Source of the DNA: Phycisphaerae bacterium
Lineage (GTDB): Bacteria > Planctomycetota > Phycisphaerae > UBA1845 > UTPLA1
NCBI GenBank assembly: GCA_029259995.1
Contig: JAJDEC010000136.1
Coordinates: 1-9,922, forward strand
DNA length: 9,922 nucleotides
Direction of reading: 5' to 3'
Made by a program: the position numbers and the translations under genes. Shown piece after piece: positions 1 to 6,696 of the stretch (its first letter is position 1; the number at the start of each line of letters is the position of its first letter). A model generated the notes under the pieces. It saw only the letters and a list, made by a program, of their open reading frames with translations, did no database searches and was not told where the DNA came from.

Positions 1-47
1 TCGACAAACATCCACCAGACACCGCACGATTTGTGGGTAAGGAAAAG

Positions 48-110
48 GGCTTCAGCCTCTGGTTTCCAGCCCCCCGCATTCTTCTATTCCGTCCGGAGGA
101 CGGACGATCC
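48..110 (+). repeat. Composite palindromic repeat, copy A (left flank of the transposase gene)
   Basis: Two repeat modules lie in order. Module Q (48-72) begins GGCTTCAG and ends GCCC, and matches 21 of 25 positions in copy B at 937-961; all four differences are transitions. Module P (89-110) holds a perfect hairpin, CCGTCC (89-94) and GGACGG (98-103) around a 3-base loop. It matches the copies at 843-864 and 975-996 at 19 of 22 positions each. The octamer CGCACGAT precedes this copy (23-30), and also occurs at 833-840 and 919-926. A Q-P pair in the same orientation on each side of a REP-associated transposase gene suggests REP/BIME-type elements. That family assignment is inference; the repeats themselves are read directly. 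Confidence 0.6.
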
Positions 111-126
111 TCTTCCGACTTCACGC

Positions 127-205
127 CCGCCCTCCGGGCGGTAAGTCAATTGGCATCGCCAACCGGGGAATAAATTCCCCGGCAACCATCATGCGCCCTC
201 CGGGC
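127..205. repeat. Cluster of three short palindromes downstream of the transposase gene
   Basis: Three hairpins occur within 79 bases. The first is CCGCCC (127-132) with GGGCGG (136-141) around TCC. The second is a perfect 9-bp inverted repeat, CCGGGGAAT (163-171) and ATTCCCCGG (174-182), separated by AA. The third is GCCC/GGGC around TCC at 195-205. The first and third share the identical 11-mer GCCCTCCGGGC (129-139 and 195-205). The cluster lies just beyond the 3' end of the minus-strand transposase gene, where REP-type palindromes recognised by such proteins are commonly found. No T-run follows on either strand, so these do not look like simple intrinsic terminators. I see no gene in 1-258. 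Confidence 0.6.
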
Positions 206-258
206 AAATCTCAATCGATTGATCGAAGCCAATCTCGAACGAAACTGACATCGTCGAT

Positions 259-711
259 TCACTTGAAAACCTCGTTCTCGTCGATCTCAATCCCATGACG
301 CCGCAACAACTCCAGAAACTCCGTTCGAAAGTCCTGCGTCTTGTGATGCACCTTTTGACGCTCGATGTACGCCTCAACCGCCGGAACGGCTGACCTGCTC
401 ACCGTGAATCCGCCGTATCCCTCTTGTCAAGCAAATCTGCCCAACATCGGAAACGTCTCGTGAATCCACTTTGAAGACCGCCCCTTGATCTGCTGCAACA
501 TCTTCGAGTGAGAGAGATCGGCGCGATAGCGCAATAGAAGGTGGACATGATCCGAGATTCCATTGACCGCAATTAGTTGACATCCAAGATCACGTACGAT
601 GCCGCCGACAAATGGATACAGTCGCGGTTCCAATTCAAGCGGAATCAGATTCGCCCGGTCCTTTGTACTGAATTCACAATGGTAATAATTCTGAGTGAAC
701 GAACTTGGCAT
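259..711 (-). pseudogene. REP-associated tyrosine transposase (RAYT, IS200-like Y1/HUH family), interrupted by one in-frame TGA
   Basis: Family members are single-strand DNA nucleases that bind and cut REP-type palindromes through an HUH metal site and one catalytic tyrosine. Reading on the minus strand from the ATG at 711 gives a 150-codon frame ending in TGA at 259-261, the usual family length. The start opens like the family (MPSSFTQNYYH) and has a GGAGGA ribosome site (717-722) 5 bases upstream. The HUH motif DHVHLLL places the metal histidines at residues 55 and 57. Codon 95 (427-429) is TGA, where relatives typically have Trp in a motif like FAWQEGYGGF. Beyond it the frame stays open for 55 codons (QEGYGGFTVS ... 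YIERQ ... NEVFK). The likely catalytic Tyr115 and helper Gln119 (YIERQ) are in this second part, so the 94-residue product should be inactive. No frameshift or deletion is visible, so this is a very recent nonsense change, a sequencing error, or less likely readthrough. Family identity is firm. Confidence 0.9.
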
Positions 712-842
712 CCGAATCCTCCGAACTCGCGATCGGCCCGCAATTCGTTTTCAACTCATGTTCTCCAATTCTTGCCCGTGCGAAACATGACAATTTGCGC
801 TGAGTGCCACCTAGATGACACCAGTAGAATGCCGCACGATTG

Positions 843-864
843 CCGTCCGAACGACGGACGATCG
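843..864 (+). repeat. Solitary copy of palindromic module P
   Basis: The arms CGTCCG (844-849) and CGGACG (855-860) form a perfect 6-bp stem around AACGA. The 22-base unit matches module P of copy A at 19 positions. It is preceded by CGCACGAT at 833-840, as in the larger copies. A short GGCTC sequence after it (about 872-880) may be the worn remnant of a Q module. Confidence 0.5.
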
Positions 865-931
865 CAGCCAAAGGCTCGACCCTCGAGAGCGCGTCCCTTG
901 TTTTCCTCGTCCGGAGTACGCACGATGGTTG

Positions 932-996
932 CCGGAGGCTTCAGTCTCCGGTTCCCGGCCCGCTCTGTTCCTCACCGTACGGTGGACGGACGAACC
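932..996 (+). repeat. Composite palindromic repeat, copy B (right flank of the transposase gene)
   Basis: This has the same Q-then-P order and orientation as copy A. Here Q still forms a long hairpin: CCGGAG (932-937) pairs with CTCCGG (946-951), and the stem continues inward through a G-T wobble, C-G and T-A to a two-base loop. P occupies 975-996 (CCGTAC ... GGACGGACGAACC) and differs from copy A at three positions. The gap between Q and P is 13 bases here and 16 in copy A. In copy A the 5' arm of the Q hairpin is worn, so copy B is closer to the ancestral form. Confidence 0.6.
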
Positions 997-1071
997 ACCG
1001 CGAACAATGCGCCAAGCCAGCATCAAGATCGATGCGCGGTTCGCGGCAAATCCCCCCAAGTCCATCGCCCC

Positions 1072-1108
1072 AAAGCACTTATCCCGAAAGCACTTATCCC
1101 GAAAGCAC
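1072..1108 (+). repeat. 15-base tandem repeat, about 2.5 copies
   Basis: The unit AAAGCACTTATCCCG occurs at 1072-1086 and 1087-1101 without a difference, followed by a partial third unit AAAGCAC at 1102-1108. It lies in non-coding sequence about 255 bases before the next gene. Perfect identity suggests recent slippage duplication. There are too few units, and no spacers, for a CRISPR array. Confidence 0.85.
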
Positions 1109-1363
1109 GAGCGCGCAAACAGATCCCCGTGTCCGGAATTCAACCCCCGTCGATCCCGATCCCAACCGGCACCATTCACAAAAGAATTCTGAAAAAAATC
1201 GAGACGGCCTCTCCCCCCATCGAATATTCCAGCCCCCGAACCCTAATACCTCCAATGTGGCCGACGCATCGCCCCGCATTTCAGCCATGCGCGGCGCGTG
1301 ACGGCCCCGTTTTCTCTTGCCTTGCCAACAAATACGAAACCGCTCTCGGATTGGAGGATCCCC

Positions 1364-3274
1364 ATGAAACCACGCCTCGCCATCTCATTCGTCCTGATGC
1401 TCGTCGCATCACCGCTCACGCTGGCCCACGCGTCCGCCGAACGCTCCGAGGCCATGCTCCATCGCGCCTACTTCACGGAACATGTGCTGCACGATCACGT
1501 CGCCGCCCGTTCGATCTACAGCCAGGCCGTTCAATCCGATCTAGCGGAAGACCTCAAGCTCGTCGCCCGCATCGGCGCCGATCGATGCCGCGATCGCATC
1601 GCCGCCGCCGACTTCTCCACACTCATGCCGCCCGACACGCTGGTCTACGCGGAACTCCGCCGACCCGGCGAACTCATCGCCGCCCTCTCCGACATGCTCG
1701 GCATGACGCCGGAATCCATGCGCGCCCTGCTCGATCGACGCCCAGACGCCGCCGCAGGCACGATGATGAATATCCCGCACGAAATCGCCATCAGCCCCAC
1801 GCTGCTCGATGCGCTGACATCCTTCGGCGGCGCCGCCGTCGGACTGACGGAGATCGATTTCGAAGGCCATCGCCCACCGCGCGGCGTGCTCGTGATCCAT
1901 CACGGCGACGTCCAGTTGATCAAGGGCCTCATCGAAACCGCTTTCCAGTTCGCCCCCACGGCCGAGAAGATCGTCGGCATGCCCACCTTCCACTCCCCCG
2001 TTCCCGATCTCGGCGGCGTCACGGGCGTCCTGACGGAAGGCCTGTTGATCGTCGGTAACGATCGCAACCTCGTGGAAAGCGCCGCCGGCCGCCTCGTCGG
2101 AAAGATCGACGACTCCCTCCGTTCGCGCGAAGACCTTCAGGATGTGTTCGCCGAGCGCGGTGATCGCACCTTCTTCGCCTTCGGCGATCTCAACGGTATC
2201 TACAAAGTCGTCAAACAAAACGTCTCCGAACACGATCGCGATGACCTCGTCGTCGCCAACAGCTTCCTCGATCTTGAAAATCTTCGATGGGCGACTCTGT
2301 CCTTCGGCGCCAACCAGGGCGCAGTCGGTCTCACGGCCCGCGTCTGCTACGCCGATGATCATCGAAGCATTGTTTACAACATGATGCGACTGCCGCCCAT
2401 GTCGCGCGACTCGTTGCGATACGTTCCAGCCGACGCCGGCGCCGTCCTCGGCATCGGTCTGAACCCGGCCCTCGCCCACATCGCCGCCGGCCGCGCCGAC
2501 GACTCAACGGACGTCACGGGCTTTGATATCCCGCGCGAAATCTTCGGCAACATCCGGGAACTCTGCGCCTTTGTCATTCCCGGCCCTGCGGGAAAGACGA
2601 TCGACGGCCACGATCCGATCCCCAACGCCGCCCTCGTCATTGCGTCCAACGACGTCAAACGATCCCGAGCACTCTGGAACGAGATGCTGCGTATCCCCGG
2701 CCTCACGATCGAAAGCGGCCCCGTCGAGCCGAAGGAATTCAAGCTCGAAGGCCAGAATGTCACGAGCTACTTCATTCCCGAACTGGGCAATGTGTATGTC
2801 GCCGAATTAGACAATTGTCTGAGTATCGGCCTGACACGCCGCGCGATCCAGGGTGTCCTCAAGACGAAAAACAATGAGAAGTCGATTCTCGACGACGAAT
2901 CGATGGGCAAAGCCCTGGCGCGACTGCCCGACAGCGCCGGCATCATCGTCGTCGGCCATGTCGGTCGACTCGCCGAAGTCGGCGCCGATATGGGTGAGCC
3001 GGAACTGGCCGCCGTGTCGGGCCCGGCCTCGAAACTCTGCCGCAACACGACGTTCTGGCTCGGCGTCGGCCAGTCGCGAACGCAACTGACATTGACGGGC
3101 GCCTTGATGGGCCTGCCGAATGTCAACGAAGCCCTGGCCATGTTCGGACCGATGATCCATCGCCATCACGGCGCATCCCACTCTCGTTCACATTCGGCCA
3201 GCGATCACGCCATCTCCCTTGAACACGATCACGTCAACAAGTCGACGACCGGCGCTCGAGCAGTCGCCAAGTAA
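1364..3274 (+). CDS. Secreted DUF3352-like hypothetical protein with a histidine-rich C-terminus
   Basis: This encodes 636 residues. The ATG at 1364 is chosen because GGAGGA (1353-1358) stands 5 bases upstream and the product then begins with a clear signal peptide (MKPRLAISFVLMLVASPLTL, probable cut after AHASA near residue 25). An upstream GTG at 1298 would add 22 residues before the signal peptide and is less likely. Residues about 34-80 look like a short helical, TPR-like segment. After it come alternating hydrophobic strands and polar helices, with a motif of the type PPDTLVYAEL (89-97) and a second, related start at VPADAGAVLGIGLN (354-367), which suggests two tandem halves. This layout resembles DUF3352-type exported proteins of planctomycetes; their function is unknown to me. 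The last 40 residues hold eight histidines (HRHH, SH, SH, DH, EHDH) and may bind metal. No catalytic motif is visible. It appears monocistronic, with hairpins following the stop. Confidence 0.85.
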   Translation: MKPRLAISFVLMLVASPLTLAHASAERSEAMLHRAYFTEHVLHDHVAARSIYSQAVQSDLAEDLKLVARIGADRCRDRIAAADFSTLMPPDTLVYAELRRPGELIAALSDMLGMTPESMRALLDRRPDAAAGTMMNIPHEIAISPTLLDALTSFGGAAVGLTEIDFEGHRPPRGVLVIHHGDVQLIKGLIETAFQFAPTAEKIVGMPTFHSPVPDLGGVTGVLTEGLLIVGNDRNLVESAAGRLVGKIDDSLRSREDLQDVFAERGDRTFFAFGDLNGIYKVVKQNVSEHDRDDLVVANSFLDLENLRWATLSFGANQGAVGLTARVCYADDHRSIVYNMMRLPPMSRDSLRYVPADAGAVLGIGLNPALAHIAAGRADDSTDVTGFDIPREIFGNIRELCAFVIPGPAGKTIDGHDPIPNAALVIASNDVKRSRALWNEMLRIPGLTIESGPVEPKEFKLEGQNVTSYFIPELGNVYVAELDNCLSIGLTRRAIQGVLKTKNNEKSILDDESMGKALARLPDSAGIIVVGHVGRLAEVGADMGEPELAAVSGPASKLCRNTTFWLGVGQSRTQLTLTGALMGLPNVNEALAMFGPMIHRHHGASHSRSHSASDHAISLEHDHVNKSTTGARAVAK

Positions 3275-3290
3275 CCCGCAATGCATGACA

Positions 3291-3315
3291 TCCTGCCCGA
3301 CTCGACTGGGCAGGA
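3291..3315 (+). terminator. Hairpin just after the DUF3352-like gene
   Basis: The arms TCCTGCCC (3291-3298) and GGGCAGGA (3308-3315) form a perfect 8-bp stem around a 9-base loop, starting 17 bases after the TAA. No T-run follows, so it may protect the mRNA 3' end or assist termination together with the stronger stem downstream. Confidence 0.45.
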
Positions 3316-3341
3316 CTCAGAAGTCCAGACAGTCACGCCGG

Positions 3342-3380
3342 CGGCGACGATCGATCCTGAATCGGTCGTCGCCGTCGTTT
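3342..3380 (+). terminator. Candidate intrinsic terminator
   Basis: The arms GGCGACGATCGA (3343-3354) and TCGGTCGTCGCC (3362-3373) pair over 12 bp with a single G-T wobble around a 7-base loop, and C3342-G3374 extends the stem. The following bases (GTCGTTTCGTTC) are only moderately T-rich, so termination strength is uncertain. It separates the DUF3352-like gene from the protease gene. Confidence 0.5.
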
Positions 3381-3517
3381 CGTTCTGACCGATTCCAGGC
3401 GCCTCGGAGCGCCAATCGAGCCATTCCCAGGACGCACCTCGGCATTGGCGACGCGATTGGTTATCGCCACTTGAGTCAACGGATTGCGTGCTGAGCAGAC
3501 AATGGAGCCCCGATTGC

Positions 3518-3546
3518 TGGACGCGTAAGACGGTTTTGGATATACC
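3518..3546 (+). promoter_or_regulatory. Candidate sigma-70-type promoter for the TPPII-like protease
   Basis: TGGACG (3518-3523, four of six to TTGACA) and TATACC (3541-3546, four of six to TATAAT) are separated by exactly 17 bases. Transcription would begin near 3553, leaving a leader of about 118 bases before the ATG at 3671. This is a pattern match only. Confidence 0.3.
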
Positions 3547-3670
3547 CGAGGCTTGTTTACTCGTACGGGCTCGCTCCGCCAGCCGGGGCGCCCGCCCAGT
3601 TTCGGTCTCGGGGGATTGCGGCGCGTTGATCGACCTCAGTCTCCATTGCTGACTTCAGGAGACTCAGTCA

Positions 3671-6538
3671 ATGCGCTCGCCGCTACTTATCTCAATCGCC
3701 ATCTCAATCGCAGTATCGACTGCGTCCATCGCAGACCAGACGCCCTGGACACAGCTTTCCCTCTCATCATCGCACGTCGACACGTATCTCAAGAACCATC
3801 CCGATCGCGATGGTCGCGGCATCGTGATCGCCGTCCTCGACACAGGCGTTGAGATTGATGTACCGGGACTACAGACGACGTCCACGGGGGAAGTCAAAGT
3901 CATCGACGTCCAGGACTTCTCCGGACAAGGCGACGTCGACATCCAGCGCGCCCTCTGGACGGAAGACGGAGAGGCCATTCTCGACTACGCGAGTGATGGC
4001 TCGCCACGACACTACACGCCGCCCGCCGCCGACTATCGCGGCGAGAATACGACGATCTGGTTCGGCATCCTGAAGGAGAAGACGTTTCAGAATTCAAGCG
4101 TCCGCGACATCAATGACAATGGTGAGAAGGACGATAAATTTGCATTCTGCGTCGTGTCGAAGAACGACGGCACGGACGATGACGCCGTCTGCTTCGTTGA
4201 CGCGAATCTCGATCGCGACTTCTCCAATGACAAACCGATTCGCAACTACAAACTCAATTACGACAGTTTCAAGTTCGATCGCAAAGCACCGGAAGCACAG
4301 ACGGAACCACTGACCGTTGAACTCAATATCTTCATCGGCCAGCGCAAAGTCGTCTTCCATTTCGACGATGGCGGTCACGGTACCCACGTCGCCGGCATCG
4401 CGGCCGGACACAGGATCCAGGGGCAGGACGGATTCAACGGCGTCGCCCCGGGCGCGAAAGTTATCAGCCTCAAACTCGGCCACAACAGTCTCGCCGGCGG
4501 AGCAACCACGACAGGCTCGAAGAAGAAGGCGATGGAATACGCCGCGCGATTCGCCCGCGAGAACAACGTCACTGTTGTTTGCAATCTCAGTTACGGCATC
4601 GGCTCGATTCGAGAAGGCCACTCGGACATTGACAAGGCCCTGAACACGATACTCCGAGAGAATCCCGGCCTCATCTTCTGCACCAGCGCCGGCAATGAAG
4701 GCCCCGGCCTCTCCTGCGTCGGCACGCCCGCCGCGGCGCGAAGCGCTATCACGATTGCCGCCCTGCTCGCCGTGGATACGGCCGCGGATATCCGCGCCGA
4801 AAACATCGACGCCCCGCAGCTCACGCAGTTCAGCTCGCGCGGCGGCGAACTCGCCAAACCCGACGTCGCCACGCCCGGCATGATGACTTCGACCGTGCCG
4901 AAGTGGACCAAACGCGGTGACTTCTGGCAAGGCACCAGCATGGCGTCGCCCTACGCCGCTGGCCTCTGTGCGATTCTCGCGCAAAACGTTCGCGAATCCG
5001 GCGTCGCTCCGCGATCCGACTGGGTCAAGCAGGCCCTGAAGGCATCGGCCTCGCCGATTCCGGGCTACACAACGCTCGACTACGGCGCAGGCCTGCCGAA
5101 CCTTCCGAAGGCCGTTGAACTCGTCGAGAAAATCGCCGAAACCCGAAAGGACGACCCGCTTTTTGACATCGACATCACCGTCGAGAGCCCACTCGCCGTC
5201 GACGGCTCCGCCGAAGCGGCCTACTGGCGCACGGCGTATCCGCCGACGGATCGCGACGTGTCTTTCCGTATCAAACCGGTCTTCGCCCCCACGGCGGATG
5301 CAACGACGATCACGGCTTTCTCCAAACGCCTCATGTTGAAGAGCGACGCCGACTGGTGTCGAATCGAGCAGGATCAGACGTATCTGCGCAGCGAACAATC
5401 CGCGGAGATTCGCGCTCGCTATGACGCATCCTGGCTGAAGACGCCGGGACTATACACGGCGACAATCACGGGCACGGCCGATGGTGTTCCGCTGCTACGG
5501 CTCGTCAACAGCGTCGTCGTGCCGCATCGTGTCGATTCGACGACAGATTACACATTGCGACTTGAAAACCAGAAGGTCGACGGCTGGATCGTCAATCGGC
5601 ACTATATCGAAGTGCCAGCCGGTGCGACGGCCATGCATGTTCGGCTCAAGTCGATCGACAACAAACGCAGCACGGCCCAGATGTACTACATCTTCATGCC
5701 CGACGGTCGCAAAGCGACGGGCCGCTATCCCGTTCGGTTGAATACGAACGACGACACCCTCGAATCGACGGCGACGATTCGCGAGAAGCTGACGCCGGGC
5801 ATCTGGGAGCTCCCCGTCACCAGCGCCGGCGCCGCCGAGACATCTCACTATTCACTCGAAGTGCGATTCGACGGCATCCACGCCGTTTCGAAACTCGCCC
5901 TGGATATGGAAGGAAAACCCGGCAAGCCCGCATCCGGCGACCTCGAGATGACCAACATCTTCGAACGGCCTGTGCATGTCTCATTGGACGGTCGGATCGA
6001 GGGCGAGAAGCTGGTTGTCACGAAATCAGCGAGTCCCGACGACGATCGCGTCAAGGTCGACCTGAAGATGACATCGGATATTCGGGCCGCACGAATCCGC
6101 ATCGAAGTCTCCGAAAAAGACTACGCCAAGACGACAGACTGCGCGATCAATGTATACGATCCCAGCGGAAGCGCGATCGCTCAGGACGGACTGGGAGAAC
6201 CCGAGTCAACGCTCACGGCCGTCAATCCAAAGCCTGGCGCCGACGCAGTGACTTGCAAACTGGAAATCGTGCCCGCGTTTGCCTACTACAACGTGGAAGA
6301 CAAGATCGAATTCACGATCACGATCGAATACCTATACAAGAAGCCGATCGATCTCAGCGTGACGCAAGGCAAGGCGTCATCGCTGACGCTCTATCCGGGC
6401 GTTCCGGCAAGACTCGAATACGAACTGAAACGATCCCTGAGCAAGCCTGACAAGAAACGACCGCGGTTCGGGTACATTCGCGCGACGGAAAAACGAACAA
6501 ACGCCGTCGTCGCCGAAGTCGAGCTCATCGAGGAATAA
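3671..6538 (+). CDS. Secreted tripeptidyl-peptidase II-like subtilase (peptidase family S8)
   Basis: This serine protease has 955 residues. The ATG at 3671 has AGGAGA (3657-3662) 8 bases upstream and opens a signal peptide (MRSPLLISIAISIAVSTASIA, probable cut near residue 21), so the enzyme should leave the cytoplasm. The S8 catalytic set is complete: Asp57 (AVLDTGVE), His236 (GGHGTHVAG), oxyanion Asn342 (SAGNEGP) and Ser423 (GTSMASPYAAG). The 179-residue stretch between Asp and His is far longer than in ordinary subtilisins and is the hallmark of the TPPII branch; it contains acidic, Ca-loop-like runs at 146-155 and 177-187. After about residue 490 there are roughly 460 residues rich in predicted beta strands, matching the non-catalytic part of TPPII, although the whole is shorter than the approximately 1250-residue animal enzyme. 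TPPII releases tripeptides from free N-termini; whether this one does is inference. No anchor or sorting signal is visible. It converges with the HDOD gene and looks monocistronic. Confidence 0.9.
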   Translation: MRSPLLISIAISIAVSTASIADQTPWTQLSLSSSHVDTYLKNHPDRDGRGIVIAVLDTGVEIDVPGLQTTSTGEVKVIDVQDFSGQGDVDIQRALWTEDGEAILDYASDGSPRHYTPPAADYRGENTTIWFGILKEKTFQNSSVRDINDNGEKDDKFAFCVVSKNDGTDDDAVCFVDANLDRDFSNDKPIRNYKLNYDSFKFDRKAPEAQTEPLTVELNIFIGQRKVVFHFDDGGHGTHVAGIAAGHRIQGQDGFNGVAPGAKVISLKLGHNSLAGGATTTGSKKKAMEYAARFARENNVTVVCNLSYGIGSIREGHSDIDKALNTILRENPGLIFCTSAGNEGPGLSCVGTPAAARSAITIAALLAVDTAADIRAENIDAPQLTQFSSRGGELAKPDVATPGMMTSTVPKWTKRGDFWQGTSMASPYAAGLCAILAQNVRESGVAPRSDWVKQALKASASPIPGYTTLDYGAGLPNLPKAVELVEKIAETRKDDPLFDIDITVESPLAVDGSAEAAYWRTAYPPTDRDVSFRIKPVFAPTADATTITAFSKRLMLKSDADWCRIEQDQTYLRSEQSAEIRARYDASWLKTPGLYTATITGTADGVPLLRLVNSVVVPHRVDSTTDYTLRLENQKVDGWIVNRHYIEVPAGATAMHVRLKSIDNKRSTAQMYYIFMPDGRKATGRYPVRLNTNDDTLESTATIREKLTPGIWELPVTSAGAAETSHYSLEVRFDGIHAVSKLALDMEGKPGKPASGDLEMTNIFERPVHVSLDGRIEGEKLVVTKSASPDDDRVKVDLKMTSDIRAARIRIEVSEKDYAKTTDCAINVYDPSGSAIAQDGLGEPESTLTAVNPKPGADAVTCKLEIVPAFAYYNVEDKIEFTITIEYLYKKPIDLSVTQGKASSLTLYPGVPARLEYELKRSLSKPDKKRPRFGYIRATEKRTNAVVAEVELIEE

Positions 6539-6557
6539 TCGCGCACAGGCGCTGGTT

Positions 6558-6655
6558 TAGTGCCTCATTCAATCGAGTCGTATAGATTTAGGGGTGTGCG
6601 GGCGTCTCGCCCGCACTCCCCGCATTCGAAAGCACGTGTTTGAGGCGAGGCACTA
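6558..6655. repeat. Nested inverted-repeat element in the convergent gap (likely two-way terminator)
   Basis: Outer arms TAGTGCCTC (6558-6566) and GAGGCACTA (6647-6655) are perfect 9-bp inverted repeats. Centred between them is a strong hairpin: GTGCGGGCG (6596-6604) pairs with CGCCCGCAC (6608-6616) around TCT, and after a T-T mismatch GGGG (6591-6594) pairs with CCCC (6618-6621). The inner hairpin sits between the stop codons of two convergent genes and could end transcription from both sides. The outer arms give the 98-base unit the look of a small non-autonomous element. I see no flanking target duplication. Confidence 0.65.
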
Positions 6656-6696
6656 CACAAAGCTGACCTGCAGAATGATCCCTTCTGTGTGTCAAC

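Larger units (their letters stand above)
712..1363. other. Gene-free stretch with dispersed and tandem repeats
   Basis: About 650 bases between the transposase start and the ATG at 1364 hold no gene I can support. Open frames here are not protein-like: they are rich in Arg, Pro and Ser and one of them runs out of frame through the next real gene. The stretch holds the P module at 843-864, the composite repeat at 932-996 and the 15-base tandem repeat at 1072-1108. An A-rich patch lies near 1178-1200. I found no convincing sigma-70 promoter for the downstream gene; TAATAC at 1244-1249 has no good -35 partner. Confidence 0.6.
3275..3670. other. 396-base intergenic region: two hairpins, candidate promoter, leader
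   Basis: The first 100 bases carry two hairpins that probably end the upstream transcript. The rest contains one plausible sigma-70-like promoter (3518-3546), then a leader of roughly 115-120 bases leading to the protease start. Open frames here are short and not protein-like. I recognise no riboswitch or small RNA, although the length leaves room for regulation. Confidence 0.5.

Noticed and set aside
259..711. TGA read as tryptophan throughout the genome (alternative code), which would make the transposase intact
   Set aside because: The same gene ends in TGA at 259-261 at exactly the normal family length, the other genes use TGG for Trp, and the high GC content does not fit known TGA-recoding lineages. 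The other stops visible here are TAA or TAG, but five or six genes are too few to matter.
1072..1108. A small CRISPR array
   Set aside because: The 15-base units are directly abutting with no spacers and no cas genes nearby; this is a simple tandem repeat.
1298..1363. An upstream GTG start for the DUF3352-like gene
   Set aside because: It would put 22 residues before an otherwise textbook signal peptide, and the good GGAGGA site serves the ATG at 1364.
577..2058. A 493-codon plus-strand open frame
   Set aside because: It covers repeats and then runs out of frame through the DUF3352-like gene. Its product is Arg/Pro/Ser-rich low complexity with no ribosome site, while the overlapping frame from 1364 has a signal peptide and protein-like sequence.
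1541..2479. A 312-codon minus-strand open frame antisense to the DUF3352-like gene
   Set aside because: Same explanation: a shadow of a well-supported plus-strand gene, of low-complexity composition.
4094..5398. A 434-codon minus-strand open frame antisense to the protease
   Set aside because: It mirrors the catalytic region of the subtilase. Long antisense frames are expected opposite GC-rich codons, and the product shows no family motif.
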